From: an uncultured Acidobacteriota bacterium
Lineage (GTDB): Bacteria; Acidobacteriota; Blastocatellia; Pyrinomonadales; Pyrinomonadaceae
Length of the DNA: 5,773 bases
Assembly (NCBI GenBank): GCA_902826505.1
Contig: CADEFG010000350.1
Coordinates: 1-5,773, forward strand
Reading direction: 5' to 3'
The notes below the pieces were generated by a model that ran no database searches, was not told the DNA's origin, and saw nothing but the letters and a program-made list of their open reading frames with translations. Shown here piece by piece: positions 4,417 to 5,773 of the stretch (position 1 is its first letter; each line of letters begins with the position of its first letter). A program made the position numbers and the translations under genes.

Positions 4417-5367
4417 ATGAATAAAAAAAACACACGAAAAAATGCTTTTGTTATTTTACGAGGTTTTATATTAGTGCTTTGTTTCTGCTGGTTGACGCCC
4501 GCTCAAACAAGCCCGAATCCGACGGCGGCGGCGGAAGATTTCAATAAATCAGGATGGGCTGATTTTCTTGCCGGTAAAACAGATCAGGCAATTCAAAATT
4601 TCAGCCGGGCGATCGATTTGAAGTCCGACTTTGCCAATGCTTTCGAAAACCGTTGTGCTGCCTATCTTAGATTGAAAGATTTCCAGGCGGCGCTCAAAGA
4701 CTGTAATCAGGCAGTCGCGCTCGACCCGAAGTCGGTTTTTTCAATACATTTGCGGGGAAAGGTTTTTTTCGGGCTGAAAGACGACCAAAATGCAGTGCGG
4801 GATTTCTCTGCCGCCATCTTTCTTTCCGACAACTTTTCAGAAGCTTATTATTTTCGGGCATTAATTTACAAGGACCATAAAAAACTTGATTTGGCAATTT
4901 CCGATCTATCCCGCATCATGGACCTCAAATTTTTCAATCTTTCTCCAGGAATCAAGAAAGCAGAAATCATATATCTGCGCGGAGAATGCTATTTTCGGCT
5001 CAGTAAAGACGATTTAGCTCTTCGGGATCTAAATGAAGCGATAAAAATAAACCCTGCTTTGTCCAAAGCAATTGCCCTGCGCGGAACTCTCCATTTGCAT
5101 ACAAAACAATATAATTTGGCGATTCGAGACCTGACCGTCGCGATAAAGTTAGAGCCGAATTCCGATTTTAATTTTTATCGCCGTGGCTTGGCTTACGGCT
5201 TGAAAGAACAAAAAAATTTAGCTTTGGCGGATTTTAATCGAGCGATTCGGATAAACCCCTATGTCAAGGATTATTACGAAGCCCGGGCAATTGTTTATAA
5301 CGCTTTGGGTAAATATTCGCTGGCGGTCGCGGATGAGCAAATGTCGCAAATTTTAGATTTTAAATAG
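4417..5367 (+). CDS. Exported TPR-repeat protein
   Basis: A 316-residue protein with a basic N-terminus and a hydrophobic segment ending in LTPAQT, a signal peptide with likely cleavage near residue 30. The remainder is almost entirely TPR: about seven repeats from residue 41 to 285 and a partial eighth. Clear examples are AIDLKSDFANAFENRCAAYL, AIKINPALSKAIALRGTLHL and AIRINPYVKDYYEARAIVY. One repeat (about 143-180) carries a short insertion. The C-terminus has AVADE (303-307), echoing the AEADE ends of the first TPR protein, so the two are probably paralogues or share a repeat lineage. ATG 4417 was chosen because AAGGAG (4404-4409) lies 7 nt upstream; ATGs at 4399 and 4411 lie before or against that site. 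No enzymatic domain is visible; a protein-protein scaffold in the envelope is inferred. Confidence 0.92.
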   Translation: MNKKNTRKNAFVILRGFILVLCFCWLTPAQTSPNPTAAAEDFNKSGWADFLAGKTDQAIQNFSRAIDLKSDFANAFENRCAAYLRLKDFQAALKDCNQAVALDPKSVFSIHLRGKVFFGLKDDQNAVRDFSAAIFLSDNFSEAYYFRALIYKDHKKLDLAISDLSRIMDLKFFNLSPGIKKAEIIYLRGECYFRLSKDDLALRDLNEAIKINPALSKAIALRGTLHLHTKQYNLAIRDLTVAIKLEPNSDFNFYRRGLAYGLKEQKNLALADFNRAIRINPYVKDYYEARAIVYNALGKYSLAVADEQMSQILDFK

Positions 5368-5426
5368 AGTTTGCGCCGAAGAATTCAACTTGGTAAGCAA
5401 AGACTTGATTTAAAGGGCGAAAAATT

Positions 5427-5759
5427 ATGAAAAAAAACATCGTTAAAAATCAAAAGCTAATAGTTGATTTCGCCGTCGGTTTGATTATAAGCGTTGCATT
5501 TTTGGCGAGTGTTTCCGCTCAAAATAAAGTAATTACGAGGGAAGAATTTGAAACTGTCAGGTCGAAAGCCGCCACCAAGCTGAAACAGATCAGTTATCGC
5601 TCGGTGACTTCTCAAAAAATCGGAAAGACCGAGCTCACAACTATTTATGAATTTGTTCCGCCCAATCGGGAGCATTTTATAACTACTACAAAATCACCGG
5701 AGTATTTGTCTGAAAAGCTTAAAACAGCCTCTCTTGGCGTAAATAAATATGAAGAATGA
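5427..5759 (+). CDS. Small secreted protein of unknown function
   Basis: A 110-residue product with a signal peptide of about 32 residues (hydrophobic core VGLIISVAFLASVSAQ, likely cleaved after SAQ) and a mature part of about 78 residues. The mature part begins NKVITREEFETVRSKAATKL and includes YEFVPPNREHF; I do not recognise a named family. It starts 59 nt after the second TPR gene on the same strand, with a modest AAGGG at 5413-5417, 9 nt upstream, so it probably shares a transcript. The codons directly after the TGA (5757-5759) read IYIG in frame up to the window edge. The protein may therefore be the front of a longer one cut by a nonsense codon; this cannot be settled from the 14 bases that remain. 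Confidence 0.75.
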   Translation: MKKNIVKNQKLIVDFAVGLIISVAFLASVSAQNKVITREEFETVRSKAATKLKQISYRSVTSQKIGKTELTTIYEFVPPNREHFITTTKSPEYLSEKLKTASLGVNKYEE

Positions 5760-5773
5760 ATTTATATCGGCGA

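Noticed and set aside
1..5773. CRISPR array, tRNA, rRNA or complete insertion sequence
   Set aside because: No regularly spaced direct repeats, no cloverleaf-like gene and no transposase frame with terminal repeats were seen; the only strong palindromes are the single hairpins listed.

Overview
The window looks like chromosomal DNA of a Gram-negative, moderate-GC soil or water bacterium. My best guess is Acidobacteriota of the Blastocatellia/Pyrinomonadales type. The reasons are codon style, secreted TPR proteins whose signal peptides end in Ala-Gln, and a bd-oxidase gene behind an ArsR-type regulator. This assignment is inference; no rRNA or other marker gene is present.

Left part (1-1351, minus strand): a two-gene unit reads leftward. 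An ArsR/SmtB-family repressor (735-1094) is followed after 56 nt by the 5' part of cydA (1-678), subunit I of cytochrome bd quinol oxidase. cydA runs off the left edge and cydB is expected beyond it. Upstream of the repressor, a -35/-10 pair (1173-1201) overlaps an imperfect inverted repeat (1167-1190), which suggests autoregulation.

Middle (1352-2206): a decayed zone. A TauE/SafE-type permease remnant (1352-1633) keeps its N-terminal signature and its C-terminal end, but most of the protein is deleted and an in-frame TGA lies at the join. It ends in a perfect 16-bp inverted repeat (1610-1643). A minus-strand open stretch (1640-1783) ends in the same repeat and resembles the C-terminus of an M20 peptidase. 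The next ~420 nt hold no gene I can defend.

Right part (2207-5773, plus strand): a run of exported proteins. A 566-aa TPR protein with an EF-hand-like loop (2407-4107) is followed by a possible 47-aa ORF (4109-4252), a 316-aa TPR protein (4417-5367) and a small secreted protein of unknown function (5427-5759). The two TPR genes share a related leader: a 34-nt block matching at 28 positions, then a short hairpin whose stem sequence differs but whose pairing is kept. The first leader also carries a promoter candidate followed at once by a terminator-like hairpin. This repeated leader is the best candidate for something undescribed.

Functionally, the left side is respiratory: a quinol oxidase under a small repressor with a Cys pair, next to a dead sulfur-compound permease. 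The right side is a cell-envelope or periplasmic TPR scaffold cluster with no visible enzyme.
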